Below, one piece after another: positions 1 to 8,359 of a stretch of 64,000 nt of DNA. Within the stretch, counting starts at the first letter, position 1. Each line of letters begins with the position of its first letter. Origin of the DNA: an uncultured Dehalococcoidia bacterium (GTDB lineage: Bacteria; Chloroflexota; Dehalococcoidia; Lucifugimonadales; GCA-2712585); assembly GCA_958295715.1 (NCBI GenBank), contig OY282371.1, positions 372,001-436,000 of the forward strand. The letters are read 5' to 3'. A model generated the notes under the pieces. That model searched no databases. It worked only from the letters and a program-made list of their open reading frames with translations, and was not told the DNA's origin. The position numbers were made by a program, and so were the translations under genes.

Positions 1-678
1 CCAGGAGCCTAGCAGGAGGCCGGTTCCCAGGGTGGCCCACGCCAGAATCCCCCATATCCGGGCCACGTCCACCCAGTCGTCGGCCACCCGCTTGGACAGG
101 AGGGCGCCAAGGGCGAAGGCAAAGGGCAGGCTTACCATGACCAACCCGGTCATTAGGAGCGGCGGGTGGGCGAACATGCCGGGGTGTATGAGCAGGGGGT
201 TGATGCCCTGGCCGTCGGCGGGGGTGAAGCCCAGCTTGGCGAAGGGGTTGGCCAGCGATGCCATCACCGCCAGGAAGAAGACCATGATGAGCATGAGAAC
301 GGCGTTGGTGTAGGGAAGGCTGGGTCTGAAGCGGGCGGGGGCGAGGGCGACGCCGGCGGAGGCGAGGATGGAGAAGACGGCGGCGATGAATAGCAGGGAT
401 CCCTCGTTGCCGGCGTAGATGGCCACCCAGGTGTAGGCGCGGGGCATGGCCAGGCTGCTGTTTGCGTAGACGTACTGTATCTGGAAGTCGTTGGATAGGA
501 AGGCCCCCACCAGGCTGAAGGTGGATATCAGGATGGCCAGGGTCACCAGGTAGGTGGCGTGGCGGCCGCTCTCCACCAGGGCGGGGGAGTTTCTGAGGCT
601 GCCCAGGACTGAGGCGAGGAGGGAGTAGACGGCCAGAGCCAAGGCGATGAGCAGGGATATGAGGCCGAGCTCAGCCAC
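1..678 (-). CDS. ccmF: Cytochrome c maturation heme lyase CcmF (partial, runs off the window)
   Basis: The reading frame begins with GTG at 678, overlapping the TGA stop of the upstream ccmH, and leaves the window at base 1, so only about the first 226 residues are visible. The translation is strongly hydrophobic with several membrane segments. It carries CcmF-like landmarks: an AGNEGSLLF segment, matching the heme-handling tryptophan-rich region where relatives read GGHEGSLL, and INPLLIHPGMFAHPPLL, matching the family's NPLLQDPGM-HPPLLY block. CcmF is the membrane component that attaches heme to apocytochromes c in system I. Its place directly after ccmH and a block of c-type cytochromes fits a role in maturing them. 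The C-terminal half cannot be judged. Confidence 0.85.
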   Translation of the reverse strand, partial: MAELGLISLLIALALAVYSLLASVLGSLRNSPALVESGRHATYLVTLAILISTFSLVGAFLSNDFQIQYVYANSSLAMPRAYTWVAIYAGNEGSLLFIAAVFSILASAGVALAPARFRPSLPYTNAVLMLIMVFFLAVMASLANPFAKLGFTPADGQGINPLLIHPGMFAHPPLLMTGLVMVSLPFAFALGALLSKRVADDWVDVARIWGILAWATLGTGLLLGSW

Positions 679-1303
679 GGGACGGGTCTCCGTTCACGGG
701 TTCGGACCGCTCCTTCTTGGGGCGCGGGAACTCCCTCCGGGCCTGTATCTCGGCGTCAACCTGGGCGAGGTAGGGGTCGGTGTCCGGCCCGTCGCCGGGC
801 GGGTCTGCGTCCGGCGCCTCGCGGCCTTTGAGCATTGCTTTGACGGTGAAGAAGATGAGGGCCATTCCCGCCAGAAGCCCCAAGGGGGGCAGCAGCCATA
901 TGGTCAGGGTTGGGCCGGACTTGGGCGGCTCCGCTAGCACCCTGGGGCCGTAGCGCTCCGGGGCCGAGAAGTAGTCAAGTATCTCCTGCTCCGTCCAGCC
1001 CTCGGAGAGCTTCTCGCGCACGAAGGCCCGCATCTCCCGGGCCTGGGGAACCTGGGCCTGGTCAATGGTCTCGGCGGGGCAGAAGGGGCAGACGAGCTGC
1101 TTGTCTATTCGCTGTGCCCGTTCCTCGAGGGATGGGACGGCCTCGGAGCCGCAGGACGCCAGCAGGAGGCCGAGAAGGAGCAGGCCGGTCAGCCAGGGTT
1201 TCCCGTGGTTTGGGATGGGGCGTCCGGCGGCGGCGTTCACGGCCCTCATGGCCCTCATGGCCCTCATGGATCGAAGCGGGGATTCCATTGAGGCGTCTTC
1301 CAT
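671..1303 (-). CDS. ccmH: CcmH-type cytochrome c maturation lipoprotein (CxxC thiol protein)
   Basis: 210 residues if started at 1303; the ATG at 1288 has a better Shine-Dalgarno (GGAAGA, 8 bases upstream). A hydrophobic signal ends in a lipobox (LLASC). The mature part holds the CcmH active-site motif LVCPFCPAE, a CxxC pair, followed by the usual helical bundle and a C-terminal membrane helix. CcmH reduces apocytochrome thiols before heme ligation, on the outer face of the membrane. The gene overlaps ccmF by 8 bases and follows the cytochrome gene actE. The N-terminus is odd: three tandem 9-bp ATGAGGGCC units encode MRA-MRA-MRA before the signal peptide, so the true start is ambiguous. Confidence 0.85.
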   Translation of the reverse strand: MEDASMESPLRSMRAMRAMRAVNAAAGRPIPNHGKPWLTGLLLLGLLLASCGSEAVPSLEERAQRIDKQLVCPFCPAETIDQAQVPQAREMRAFVREKLSEGWTEQEILDYFSAPERYGPRVLAEPPKSGPTLTIWLLPPLGLLAGMALIFFTVKAMLKGREAPDADPPGDGPDTDPYLAQVDAEIQARREFPRPKKERSEPVNGDPSRG

Positions 1304-1349
1304 CGTAGATTCATGGAGATTGCAAGGGGAGGTGAGAGAGCGGGGAGCC

Positions 1350-1967
1350 TCAGGGTCCCAGGGTCTTGAGGTAGTTTACCAGCATCCACCGCTCCTCGGC
1401 GGTGAGGAGGTCTTGGAACTGGGGCATGACCACGGCGGCGTCCGGGCTCAGGGACTCTATCTCCGTCCGCAGGTCACGGTTGGTGATGGTGGCGAACAGC
1501 TGGCCGTCGGAGTAGCCGAACACGTTCACCAGGGTTAGGTTGGTGTTCAGCTTTGGCGTGTAGCCGTACTTGTCTATCATGGTCGCAAGGACCAGGCCGT
1601 CCCCGATTCCCGAGGCCCCGTGGCACATGGCGCAGTTCACGTCAAAGAGGGCCGCCCCCTGGGCGACGCCTTCCCCGGGAATGGGGTTTGTGATGGAGTC
1701 GAGGTCTGAGGAGGCCACGCGCAGGGTCGGCTCCTTGCCGGTGATGGGCACTGACCCCTCAGGGGGCAGGAGCCGGGGCGGCTCCTGGGAGTGGTGGGAG
1801 GGCTGGTAGTGCATCTCGTAGAAGATGTCCACGGGGTAGGAGCCTTGGGCGCAGGCCGCCGCGGCCAAGGAGAACAGGGCGCCAAGGATGGCGAGGCGCG
1901 GCAGGACTCCCCGCCTGAGCGTCGCGGCGCGGAGGGTTCTTATAAGGGCGGCGGGCTTCAGCCTCAT
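1350..1967 (-). CDS. actE: ActE-like monoheme cytochrome c lipoprotein of alternative complex III
   Basis: 205 residues. An arginine-rich start and hydrophobic stretch end in a lipobox (AAAACA), so the protein is probably a membrane-anchored lipoprotein. The mature domain has one heme c site (CAMCH) and a downstream methionine in a VVMPQF context that is a plausible axial ligand, followed by the terminal helix typical of class I cytochromes (ERWMLVNYLKTL). In ACIII, ActE is the monoheme subunit that receives electrons from the quinol-oxidising core and passes them to soluble carriers or an oxidase. It overlaps the actD stop by 4 bases and is followed by ccmH. The ActE assignment rests on this synteny; the cytochrome fold is clear. 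Confidence 0.88.
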   Translation of the reverse strand: MRLKPAALIRTLRAATLRRGVLPRLAILGALFSLAAAACAQGSYPVDIFYEMHYQPSHHSQEPPRLLPPEGSVPITGKEPTLRVASSDLDSITNPIPGEGVAQGAALFDVNCAMCHGASGIGDGLVLATMIDKYGYTPKLNTNLTLVNVFGYSDGQLFATITNRDLRTEIESLSPDAAVVMPQFQDLLTAEERWMLVNYLKTLGP

Positions 1968-2476
1968 GCCTCCTCTCGTCTCACCTCGTGGGCTCCGGCC
2001 TGGGTGAGGATCTGCTCCACGGTGTTGACCTGGTCTTCCTCGCAGTCCACCACCACGCCTATGTATCCCTCGGTGATGCGGTCGTCGTAGATGCGTTTCT
2101 TGGCGCTGGGCAGCCGCGACTCGAAGATGATGCCGATGATGGTGAACAGTATGGCCCCCAACATGGTTCCTTCGTAGGTGATGATGGCCATGGGGGGGAT
2201 GGATAGGATGGGCTTGCCGCCGGTCACCAGGGGGTAGGAGATTTGGGTTCCCGCCGTTAGGAGTATGGCGGTGGTCAGGCCGATGAGGGCGCCCACGAAG
2301 GGGAACACGTACAGCCGGTGGCTGCTGTGCCGCTCGCCGAAGGCCCCTTCGGGATAGGGGGTGTCGGTGAGGAAGTCGTAGTCCTCCTTGGCGAAGCCGG
2401 CGTTGTCCAAGGCTTCCCCGGCTTCGGCGGCGTAGTCGGCGTTGGTGTAGAGGGCTAAAACGGATTGCGTGGTCAT
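1964..2476 (-). CDS. actD: ActD subunit of alternative complex III (DUF3341)
   Basis: 170 residues. The soluble N-terminal part (about residues 1-55) starts with a sequence like QSVLALYTNADYAAEAG, followed by two membrane helices around residues 58-80 and 100-122 and a C-terminal cytoplasmic tail ending in an EDQVNTVEQIL-type helix. This short-domain/two-helix layout is that of DUF3341 ActD proteins, which sit beside the NrfD-type subunits in ACIII. The gene lies 16 bases after the NrfD gene at 2493-3869 and overlaps actE by 4 bases, so translation is probably coupled. No cofactor motif is present, as expected for ActD. Confidence 0.9.
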   Translation of the reverse strand: MTTQSVLALYTNADYAAEAGEALDNAGFAKEDYDFLTDTPYPEGAFGERHSSHRLYVFPFVGALIGLTTAILLTAGTQISYPLVTGGKPILSIPPMAIITYEGTMLGAILFTIIGIIFESRLPSAKKRIYDDRITEGYIGVVVDCEEDQVNTVEQILTQAGAHEVRREEA

Positions 2477-2492
2477 GGTTTCACCTCGCGGG

Positions 2493-3869
2493 CTACTCTT
2501 CTCGGATTACGGCCGGGACTTTCCTCCGCCCAATCTTTATCTCGTCCTTCAAGACCTGGCCTTCCTTGATGTCGAAGATGGGTATCAGGGGGAAGACCTT
2601 GGCGAATAGAAGGAAGAGCATGAGCACCAGGGCGAAGGTCCCGACTACGATGGCGATTTCTATGGGGCTTGGGGCGTAGGTGTGCCAGGACTGGGTGAAT
2701 ATCTGCTTGCGGGCCAGTCCGGGGACGATGATGAGGAACCGCTCCAGCCACATGCCGATGTTGACGGATATGGTGGTGATGGTCATCAGCAGGAAGCTGC
2801 GGCGCACGTTGCGGAACAGCCACAGGGGGACGGGGAAGAAGAAGGCGGTGATGATGAAGGTGAGGAACCACCAGCCCCAAGGCTCTCCGAAGATCTGGAG
2901 GGTGCGGGTGGCCAGTTCGTCGCCCTCCTGGCCGTAGATTCCGAAGATGAATTCCATGGCGAAGAAGTAGAACCAGGCTATGGCTATCACGATGAGGAGG
3001 CGCGCTAGGGCGTCGATGTGCTCCTTGCGCACGTATTCCTCCCAGCGAAAGAGCCAGCGCATGAGTATCATTACGGTTACGACGCCGGAGACCCCCGAAT
3101 GGACGGCGCCTATGACGAAGTAGGGCGCGAAGATGGTGGAGTGCCAGCTTGAGACGGATACGGCCATGCCGAAGTCCCACGAGACTATGCTGTGCACGGA
3201 GACGAAGACGGGCAGGATTAGGGCGGAAAGCAGGATGCCGGCGATAGCCTGGAGCTTCCATTGCCTTGGTGTGCCCCGCCATCCCAGGGATAGGACGGAG
3301 TAGGCGATGCGGCGTATGCCGGAGCTCCTGTCGCGGATTACGGCCAGGTCGGGTATGAGGGCGATGAAGACGAACAGGATGCTGGATATCAGGTAGGTGT
3401 TGACCGCCGACGGGTCCCAGACCAGGGGCGAGCGGATGTCGGGCCAGATGCCCCGCTGGAAGTCGTAGGGGAACACCCAGTACATGAGGCGCCAGGGGCG
3501 GCCGGTGTGGATGAAGGGCATGAGGACGGCGGTCATCAGCGAGAAGATGGTCAGCACCTCGGCGGCCCGGGTGGCCGGGCGCCGCCACTCGGCCTTGGAC
3601 AGGCGCAGTATGGCGGAGAGCATCACCCCCGCGTGGCTTATGCCTATCCAGAAGACGAAGTTGGTGATGAAGAATCCCCAAAAGACGGGGCGGTTCAGTC
3701 CCGTTACGCCGACCCCGCGGTTCACCATGAACCCCGCGGCGACCACGGCAACCAGCACCACCAGGCCCAGGAACATGACTATGGCCCAGTAGCGCAGCTG
3801 GTTTTCGAAGAGGCCGCTCAGCAGGTCGCGGTTTATTCGCTTGTAGGCGAGGACTTTCCCTTCGTGCAA
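2493..3869 (-). CDS. actC: NrfD/PsrC-family quinol-binding membrane subunit of ACIII (ActC-like)
   Basis: 458 residues with about ten predicted membrane helices. Motifs match ActC-type NrfD proteins: ISHAGVMLSAIL in helix 2-3, FIHTGRPW before helix 4, SIVSWDFGMAVS and WHSTIFAPYFVIGA near the centre, and the EFIFGIYG loop. ActC contains the quinol-oxidation site of ACIII and contacts the iron-sulfur subunit. The start at 3869 follows the upstream NrfD stop by 17 bases. Two NrfD genes are adjacent here; this one resembles ActC more and the upstream one ActF more. That split of names is inferred from motifs and could be reversed. Confidence 0.87.
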   Translation of the reverse strand: MHEGKVLAYKRINRDLLSGLFENQLRYWAIVMFLGLVVLVAVVAAGFMVNRGVGVTGLNRPVFWGFFITNFVFWIGISHAGVMLSAILRLSKAEWRRPATRAAEVLTIFSLMTAVLMPFIHTGRPWRLMYWVFPYDFQRGIWPDIRSPLVWDPSAVNTYLISSILFVFIALIPDLAVIRDRSSGIRRIAYSVLSLGWRGTPRQWKLQAIAGILLSALILPVFVSVHSIVSWDFGMAVSVSSWHSTIFAPYFVIGAVHSGVSGVVTVMILMRWLFRWEEYVRKEHIDALARLLIVIAIAWFYFFAMEFIFGIYGQEGDELATRTLQIFGEPWGWWFLTFIITAFFFPVPLWLFRNVRRSFLLMTITTISVNIGMWLERFLIIVPGLARKQIFTQSWHTYAPSPIEIAIVVGTFALVLMLFLLFAKVFPLIPIFDIKEGQVLKDEIKIGRRKVPAVIREE

Positions 3870-3886
3870 CTTGGCTCTAACGCTCC

Positions 3887-5287
3887 TTAATCAGGCTTTC
3901 CCAGCACCAAGTAGCGGCTGCGAAGGAGGGGCCGGACCCGTTGGTACAGCAGCCCCTCCTTTATCTCCCATATGGACATGATGGGGATTATCTTGATTGC
4001 CAGCATGTAGATGAGGCCCGCCCCCGCCAGCCCGCCAAGGATTATGAACACGTCTAAGACATCGGGGACGATGGGCAGAGGCACAGTGGCCAGTCCGTGG
4101 GACGTTATGTCCTCAATGCCAAAGGCGGGCACGTATAGGCGCACGGTCATAAAGAAGGCCCCCACTATCACCGAGGCCCCGGCTATGGTGGGGCCTATGA
4201 CGCTCTTTCTTACCGGGTTCCACATGAGCAAGACGAAGGGCACAAGGAAGCTCAAGAAGAAGTTCAGTAGGAAGGGCACGCGGTAGGACTCGAACATGAA
4301 GGTTCTGAGGACGTTCTGCTCGACGGGGGTGCGGCCATACCAGAAGGTGATGAGGCCGGCGAACCAGAAGTAGCCCCACAGCAGGCTGAGGGCCAGGAGT
4401 ATCTTGCTGATGGCCCAGAAGGACTCCATGGGTATCAGGTCCCTGTACCGTCCGGTGGCGCGCAGGATGAAGGCCCCGACGAGGACGCATCCCAGGGCGG
4501 TTTGAAGCCCGGCCAGGGCTTGGTGGGCGGGCATTATTGAGTCCTTCCAGCCCGGCACCAGGGACATGACGAAGTCGACGTTTATGAGGGTCTGCACCAT
4601 GATTAGCAGCATGAAGTAGAAGGCGCCCAAGGCGGTGAGGCCCAGGCGGTGCCATCGCCACTGGGCGTCGGTCCCCCGCCAGAAGCCCGCGACGGCCCCC
4701 AGGACCCGGCTGCGGACCCCGCCGTCTCCCGTGCGGGCGAGGAGGGCCGCGTCGGGGATGGCGGAGAGGACCAGGAGTCCGAGGCCGCATATCACGAGGA
4801 ACATGACGGCGAAGAGGTCCCACCACAGGGGCGCGCCGACGAAGTTCGAGGACACCCACAGGGTCTTGCGGCCTTCTATGGGCGGCAGCAGGGCCATGAG
4901 GGGCAGGAACCACAGCAGGCTGAGCAGTCCGACGACAGCGTAAAGCTCCGATATCCGGGAGAAGGGCCTCCGCCAGTGGTTCTTGGTGAGCCGGAAGGCC
5001 ACGGCGACCAGGGGCGCGGAGCCGGCGGTGATGAGGAGGAAGGCGAACATGGCCGAGTAGTAGCCCCACTGGGCCCGCTCGCTGACGCCGAAGCCGTCCA
5101 CGAATCGCAGGATGATGGCGATGATTCCCGCCAGGAACACGACGCCAAGGATGAGCAGAACGCGCCGGTAGGCGGGGGTGATGGCGAAGAAGTCCCGGCT
5201 CACCTCCCGGGTCACCATAAGGGAGCTCAACTCGCGCCCCTCAACGGAGACCTGCACCTTGTCCTGTTCGGGGGGCAGGTTAGGCAT
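3887..5287 (-). CDS. actF: NrfD/PsrC-family membrane subunit of ACIII (ActF-like)
   Basis: 466 residues from the ATG at 5287, which has a GAGGAAGAAGAGG ribosome-binding stretch and overlaps the stop of the iron-sulfur gene; a longer frame could start at 5317. About ten hydrophobic helices are visible. A FRLTKNHWRRPFSRISELYAV-like segment after helix 2 and a VPGWKDSIMPAH segment before helix 6 mark it as a divergent NrfD protein. The HAG and WHSTIF motifs of the ActC-like neighbour are absent. In ACIII, ActF is the second NrfD homologue; a role in proton movement rather than quinol oxidation has been discussed for it. Co-transcribed with all the other act genes. Confidence 0.82.
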   Translation of the reverse strand: MPNLPPEQDKVQVSVEGRELSSLMVTREVSRDFFAITPAYRRVLLILGVVFLAGIIAIILRFVDGFGVSERAQWGYYSAMFAFLLITAGSAPLVAVAFRLTKNHWRRPFSRISELYAVVGLLSLLWFLPLMALLPPIEGRKTLWVSSNFVGAPLWWDLFAVMFLVICGLGLLVLSAIPDAALLARTGDGGVRSRVLGAVAGFWRGTDAQWRWHRLGLTALGAFYFMLLIMVQTLINVDFVMSLVPGWKDSIMPAHQALAGLQTALGCVLVGAFILRATGRYRDLIPMESFWAISKILLALSLLWGYFWFAGLITFWYGRTPVEQNVLRTFMFESYRVPFLLNFFLSFLVPFVLLMWNPVRKSVIGPTIAGASVIVGAFFMTVRLYVPAFGIEDITSHGLATVPLPIVPDVLDVFIILGGLAGAGLIYMLAIKIIPIMSIWEIKEGLLYQRVRPLLRSRYLVLGKPD

Positions 5288-6020
5288 GGGCCTCTTCTTC
5301 CTCGGCGTAGGGGTCAACCTTCTTCAGGTAAACCACGTTGGGGTCCGTGCCCAGCCTGTCCAGGAGCTTGTAGTGGCGCCTGTCTCCTGAACGCCTCGAC
5401 ACCTGGCTGGCGGTGTCGTTCAGGTCGCCGAACAAGAGGGTATCGGTGGGACAGGCGTTGACGCAGGCCGGCATGTAGTTGCCTTCCTTCAAGGTCTGGT
5501 CGTTAAGCCGCTCGCCCCGCTGCCCCTCAACGGTCCGCTCGCCCCTGCGGATGCGCTGCACGCAGAAGGTGCACTTCTCCATGATGCCGCGGCTGCGAAT
5601 GGTCACGTCGGGGTTCAACTGGTTCCAAAGGGTTCCGGGCCACTCGGGGTCGAAGAAGTTGAAGAAGCGCACCTGGTAGGGGCAGTTGTTGGCGCAGTAC
5701 CTGGTTCCCACGCAACGGTTGTACACCTGCACGTTCAGCCCCTGGTTGTTGTGGTAGGTGGCGTACACGGGGCACACCGGCTCGCAGGGGGCGTTTTCGC
5801 AGTGTTGGCAGAGAACGGGGATGAACCGGGCCTTGACGTTGGGAAACTTGCCCTCCCACACCCGGTCTATGCGTATCCACTGCTTGGCGCGCCGGGAGAG
5901 GAAGTCCTTCTCCTCATTGATGGGGATGTTGTTCTCGGCCTGGCAGGCGGCCACGCACGCCTGGCAGCCGGTGCACCGGTCAATGTCTATAACCATTCCC
6001 CACTTGTGTTCGTTGGCCAT
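5280..6020 (-). CDS. Iron-sulfur subunit of ACIII, separate equivalent of the ActB2 domain
   Basis: 246 residues with four cysteine clusters: CTGCQACVAAC near residue 18, CQHCENAPCEPVC near 73, CVGTRYCANNC near 102, and CTFC with two later cysteines (CVNAC). This is the ferredoxin-like arrangement of DMSO-reductase electron-transfer subunits and of the ActB2 part of ACIII, which holds three 4Fe-4S and one 3Fe-4S cluster in characterised complexes. It would carry electrons from the quinol site to the ActA/ActE hemes. In many ACIII operons this domain is fused to the C-terminus of ActB1; here it is a separate gene 43 bases downstream of the ActB1 equivalent. No signal peptide is visible, so export may rely on pairing with the Tat-signal partner. 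Confidence 0.9.
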   Translation of the reverse strand: MANEHKWGMVIDIDRCTGCQACVAACQAENNIPINEEKDFLSRRAKQWIRIDRVWEGKFPNVKARFIPVLCQHCENAPCEPVCPVYATYHNNQGLNVQVYNRCVGTRYCANNCPYQVRFFNFFDPEWPGTLWNQLNPDVTIRSRGIMEKCTFCVQRIRRGERTVEGQRGERLNDQTLKEGNYMPACVNACPTDTLLFGDLNDTASQVSRRSGDRRHYKLLDRLGTDPNVVYLKKVDPYAEEEEAHA

Positions 6021-6063
6021 TTCTCTTTTCTGTCCTTAGCGTTCTGTCATTAGAATAGCGGGT

Positions 6064-8346
6064 TTACCCTCGGGTAACCTTCACGATGGCCTCCTCCTCG
6101 TTGGGACGGAAGGCTGGCACGATGCCCTCAAACTTGGGTATGGGGGTCGTCTCCCCCGTCTTTACGATGCGAACGCGGGTGGAGGCCCACGCCAGGGACT
6201 GGGTCTCATCCTCCATCGGAACACCTAGAATGGCGAGGGGGTTCCAGCCCCGGTTCTTGGAGTACCGGAGGTCCGCCGTGTGACCCTGGCCCACGGGGAT
6301 GCTGACGACTCCCGGCGGGACGGCCGGGTGGTGATATATCTGGGCCTTGATAGATGCGCCGTTGGCCCCTTCCACCAGAACGAAGTCGCCCTCCCCCAAG
6401 CCGATGAGGTTGGCCACCTCGGTGTTCATCTCAAGCCAGGTGGTCCACGCGACGGTGGTCAGGGGGTCGGTGGTGGACTGGAGCCAGGGCAGGTTGGCGC
6501 CGCGCCCGTCGCTTAGAGAGATGGACTGGAAGGGAACCAGGTTGAAGGTGTTGCCCCCCGTCGGGCCGGTGATGGCGGGGTCTCTCGCCCGGTTGAGGAT
6601 GCCGGCATAGCTGGGCGGCGTCGGCGCGCTGGCCGTGGCGGTGGCCGACGGGTCCCACCAGCCGCCTTGCTGGAGGAGCCGGTTCCAGAAGGCGTCGAAG
6701 GTCGGTTCCTGCACGGAGCCGCGGTTGAGGCCGTGGAGCTTGGCGGCGTGGTCCTTCAGCACGTCTTGGAAGACGAACCTGTCCAGGGGGGCCGAGGAGG
6801 CCAGTCCCAGTTCGCGGGAGAGTTGCAGCAGGAGGTCGGCGAAGCTCATGGGGTTCATGCCGGGTAGGGGGTTCACCACCGGCTGCTGCATCCCCACGAT
6901 TTCGAAGCCGGGGCCGGGGGTGGGAACGTCGTTACCCCACTCCTCCAGGGGGGCCTTGTCGGGAAGGATGAGGTCGGCCATTTCCGTGGTCTCGTCCAGG
7001 AAGCTGGAAAAGCTGGCGATGAACAGGTCGTCGCGGTTCAGGGCGCCGCGGAGGTTGAGGTCCGGCGAAAGGTCGTGGACGGGGTTGACGCCGCGGAACA
7101 GTAGGACGCGGATGCGGCCGCCGTCGATGTCGCCTATCACGTCGCGCCACTCGCCGGTGGCGGCCGGGGCGTGGACGGCGGCAAGCTCAGGGATGGGCGG
7201 CGGCGAATTGAACTTGACGCCGCCCTCCGCGCCGACGCTTCCCACCAGGAAGTTCAGGGCGAATATGGCCGATAGGTTGAACAGGCCGTTGGTGTGCGCC
7301 CCCGCGGAGGCGCCGCCTATGGCCAGGCTGCGAGAGCCTCCCCTGGCGAAGTCCCTGGCCAGGTTCCGGATGACGTCGACGGGGTGGGTGTGGTGGAGGG
7401 GGGGCAGGCCAAGCTCTTGAAATATGCGGTCGGGGGCGTAGGCGTCAAGGGCGGCGGGGTCCATGCCGCGGGTCATCTCGCCTACGCGGGCGGGGTCGGC
7501 CAGCCCCTCGGAGACGATGACCTGGGCAATGCTGAGGGCCAGCTTCCCCTCCATGCCCGGGTTGATGGGGGCCCAGAGGTCGGCGTTGGCCGCCGTCAGG
7601 GAGAACCTGGGGTCGACTTGCGCTAGTGTCCCCCTCTGCCTGCCTATGCCCTGGCGGAACTCGCCGTAGCCCTTGGAGAACTGTACCGGGGCGTTCCACG
7701 TGGAGAGGAAGTCGGCGCCGAATGAGAGTAAGAAGTTGGAGTTCTTGATATCAAAGGTGGGCATGGTCTGCTGGCCCAGGGTGTCCCTCACAACCCTGGC
7801 GTAGGGCGTCTCCTCCATGGGTTGGAAGGCCGCGTGTCTTGAGCCGTAGGCGGCGGTGAAGCTGTCTACCAGGTGGGCCAGGCTGCCGCGCAGGGGTTCC
7901 GTCACCATGAGGACGCCGCCGGGGTCCGGGCGGTTCCGCGTCTGTCCCACCAGGACGTTCAGGGCCTCGTCCCACCCGATGGAGCGATAGACCCCGGAGC
8001 CGCGGGGTCCCTCTCTAATGAGGGGGCCATTGATTCGTTCGGGGTGGTAGAGGGCCTGGAGGCCGGCCTCGCACCGGACGCTGTGGCCGCCGAGGTTGGT
8101 GGGGTAGGGAGGGCTGCCCTGTATCTTCTTGGCCCTGCCCTCAATGACCCGCACTATCAGGCCCTCGGTCTCGGGGCACTGGCGGCAGAGGGTGGCGTAC
8201 CAGTTGTCTCTGCCCGTGACCAGGTCTTCCGGCAGCTGGACGGGGCTTTGGGCGATGAACTCCCTCTCGTCGAAGAAGTTGCAGGCCACGGCTCCAAGGG
8301 TGGAGAAGCCGGCCAGCATCAGGAAGTTTCTTCTTGATATCTTCAT
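6064..8346 (-). CDS. actB: Molybdopterin-oxidoreductase-like large subunit of ACIII, separate equivalent of the ActB1 domain
   Basis: 760 residues from the ATG at 8346, 13 bases after the actA stop; longer frames upstream would run through actA. The N-terminus has a twin-arginine signal (SRRNFLML) ending in a lipobox-like GAVAC at Cys22, suggesting a Tat-exported lipoprotein. The rest has the fold of the molybdopterin family, with CRQC at 54-57 and VRCEAG at 91-95, but the third cysteine of the usual CxxCxxxC cluster is replaced (CRQCPETEG). ActB1 of characterised ACIII binds no molybdenum cofactor and is structural; the missing ligand fits that. It lacks the iron-sulfur extension, which is encoded by the next gene. 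Confidence 0.9.
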   Translation of the reverse strand: MKISRRNFLMLAGFSTLGAVACNFFDEREFIAQSPVQLPEDLVTGRDNWYATLCRQCPETEGLIVRVIEGRAKKIQGSPPYPTNLGGHSVRCEAGLQALYHPERINGPLIREGPRGSGVYRSIGWDEALNVLVGQTRNRPDPGGVLMVTEPLRGSLAHLVDSFTAAYGSRHAAFQPMEETPYARVVRDTLGQQTMPTFDIKNSNFLLSFGADFLSTWNAPVQFSKGYGEFRQGIGRQRGTLAQVDPRFSLTAANADLWAPINPGMEGKLALSIAQVIVSEGLADPARVGEMTRGMDPAALDAYAPDRIFQELGLPPLHHTHPVDVIRNLARDFARGGSRSLAIGGASAGAHTNGLFNLSAIFALNFLVGSVGAEGGVKFNSPPPIPELAAVHAPAATGEWRDVIGDIDGGRIRVLLFRGVNPVHDLSPDLNLRGALNRDDLFIASFSSFLDETTEMADLILPDKAPLEEWGNDVPTPGPGFEIVGMQQPVVNPLPGMNPMSFADLLLQLSRELGLASSAPLDRFVFQDVLKDHAAKLHGLNRGSVQEPTFDAFWNRLLQQGGWWDPSATATASAPTPPSYAGILNRARDPAITGPTGGNTFNLVPFQSISLSDGRGANLPWLQSTTDPLTTVAWTTWLEMNTEVANLIGLGEGDFVLVEGANGASIKAQIYHHPAVPPGVVSIPVGQGHTADLRYSKNRGWNPLAILGVPMEDETQSLAWASTRVRIVKTGETTPIPKFEGIVPAFRPNEEEAIVKVTRG

Positions 8347-8359
8347 ATTGGGGCGTTTC

